Shown here piece after piece: positions 63,385 through 64,000 of a stretch of DNA of 64,000 nucleotides. The notes beneath the pieces are model-generated. The model did not search any database, was not told the origin of the DNA, and saw only the letters and a program-made list of their open reading frames with translations. The position numbers and the translations under genes were made by a program. Position 1 is the stretch's first letter. Each line of letters opens with the position of its first letter. The stretch is from contig QANU01011901.1 of the NCBI GenBank assembly GCA_003254905.1, positions 271,193-335,192 on the forward strand, given 5' to 3'. The stretch is from Nissolia schottii. Its lineage: Eukaryota; Streptophyta; Magnoliopsida; Fabales; Fabaceae.

Positions 63385-63834
63385 TTGGCATCAGAGCAGT
63401 TTGGTCCCATGGAGCCTGAGGACTGGACTGCACCATGCTCTTGAGCATGATTCACGGTGCATGACTCTACATAGTTGTATGTGCTAAGTTCAGTGTACTA
63501 GCCTTTCCCGAGACTGATCAACTTGGGATCTGTGCTAGTACAACGCCTAGCCATGCCGCCGCGTAGGGATCCAACACAACCTAACCACGAGCAGGTGGAC
63601 TTCGCAGACATCCTTCGGGAAACGGTCCAGGCGAATGCTCAAATAGCCGCTGCATTGATTCAGAGGAACGCCCCACAGACACAGCAAGGACGAGTCTTCA
63701 CCATGTGGTCCGACTACGAGGACATACGAAGCAAAGCTGGAGCAGAAGACTGAACCGTGGTAAGAATAGTGAATGCTTAGATCCCTTAGTGACACTATAA
63801 TTTCGGGGCGAAATTCTTTTAAGGGGGGTGGAAT
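63385..63834 (+). mobile_element. Internal region of a deleted Ty3/gypsy-type retrotransposon
   Basis: gttggcatcagagc (63385-63398) resembles a site for initiator methionine tRNA (family form tggtatcagagc). A short gag-like frame follows, then ttttaaggggggtgga (63818-63833), a polypurine tract. Only about 450 bp remain between the primer site and the tract, so almost all of gag-pol has been lost. Confidence 0.65.
63553..63753 (+). pseudogene. Truncated gypsy gag N-terminus
   Basis: 66 codons, starting MPPRRDPTQPNHEQVDFAD, with the AQIAAALIQRN segment typical of the start of Tekay/del-type chromovirus gag. Sequence after about residue 48 does not look like gag, consistent with an internal deletion joining it to a later part of the element. 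Confidence 0.6.
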
Positions 63835-64000
63835 GTGACATCCCGATTTTTCGTTAGAGAAATATTCGTAAAATATAAATAATTAATTAATTTTCTAAGC
63901 ATGATTAGGGAATTAGGATGGAAAATTTTAGCTAAAATATCCCTAGGAATTTGGACGTGTCGCGGTAGAAAATTCGGCAGACAACCGAACAGCCGTTGTT
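63835..64000 (+). mobile_element. Start of the 3' LTR (runs off the window)
   Basis: TGTGACATCCCGATTTTTCG directly follows the polypurine tract, as expected of a gypsy 3' LTR. Only 166 bp are in the window. Confidence 0.6.

Overview
The window is plant nuclear DNA from a dicot, most likely a legume. That is an inference from AT-rich, poly(A/T)-laden intergenic DNA, short GT-AG introns, the protein families present and the legume-like look of the repeats; no species is claimed. Two runs of N (12631-12708 and 33769-33866) mark assembly gaps.

There are two gene islands separated by transposon-rich DNA. Left island (1-12.1 kb), all on the minus strand: the N-terminus of a PDR-type ABC transporter running off the left edge (1-243), a two-exon plastid-type pentatricopeptide repeat (PPR) gene (1360-3130), and a ten-exon SPL1/SPL12-class SBP-box gene with ankyrin repeats and a C-terminal membrane anchor (6718-12106). 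Between the PPR and SPL genes lie a frameshifted F-box-associated fragment and a short copy of PPR sequence. Right island (40.4-51.9 kb): a PTI1-like kinase (plus), a U2 snRNA-like gene with plant snRNA promoter elements but a changed branch-point recognition box, an intronless DUF538 gene (plus), and a seven-coding-exon membrane receptor-like kinase (minus) whose 5'-leader intron holds a near-perfect 33-bp hairpin. For the four multi-exon genes that are complete here (PPR, SPL, PTI1, receptor-like kinase), the exon sums are exact multiples of three, which supports the splice sites chosen.

Between the islands (12.7-40.4 kb) is a nest of mobile DNA. Its centrepiece is a composite Mutator-like element (about 28.34-38.17 kb) with a decayed transposase on the plus strand and a plant-mobile-domain (PMD) gene on the minus strand, converging from TATA-bearing ends that carry arrays of short hairpins built on GAAATCGGC/GCCGATTTC. 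Three later insertions sit inside it: an LTR-like block, a hAT element with an 8-bp target duplication exactly inside the SWIM zinc-finger codons, and an ACTCGTAAA-rich fold-back element. The transposase is killed almost only by stop codons that look like C-to-T or G-to-A changes. Outside it lie two related elements with internal duplications and GTTTGTGCA repeats (19.76-21.83 and 25.38-26.59 kb), a LINE RNase H remnant, a MITE with a tRNA-like A box and fold-back elements.

The right end (52-64 kb) has no recognisable protein gene. It holds a hAT-like element, fold-back elements, a divergent tandem array of about 173-bp units (61.15-62.41 kb), and then a 969-bp block with about 60-bp inverted termini that abuts a primer-binding-like site, a short gypsy-type gag start, a polypurine tract and the start of another LTR.
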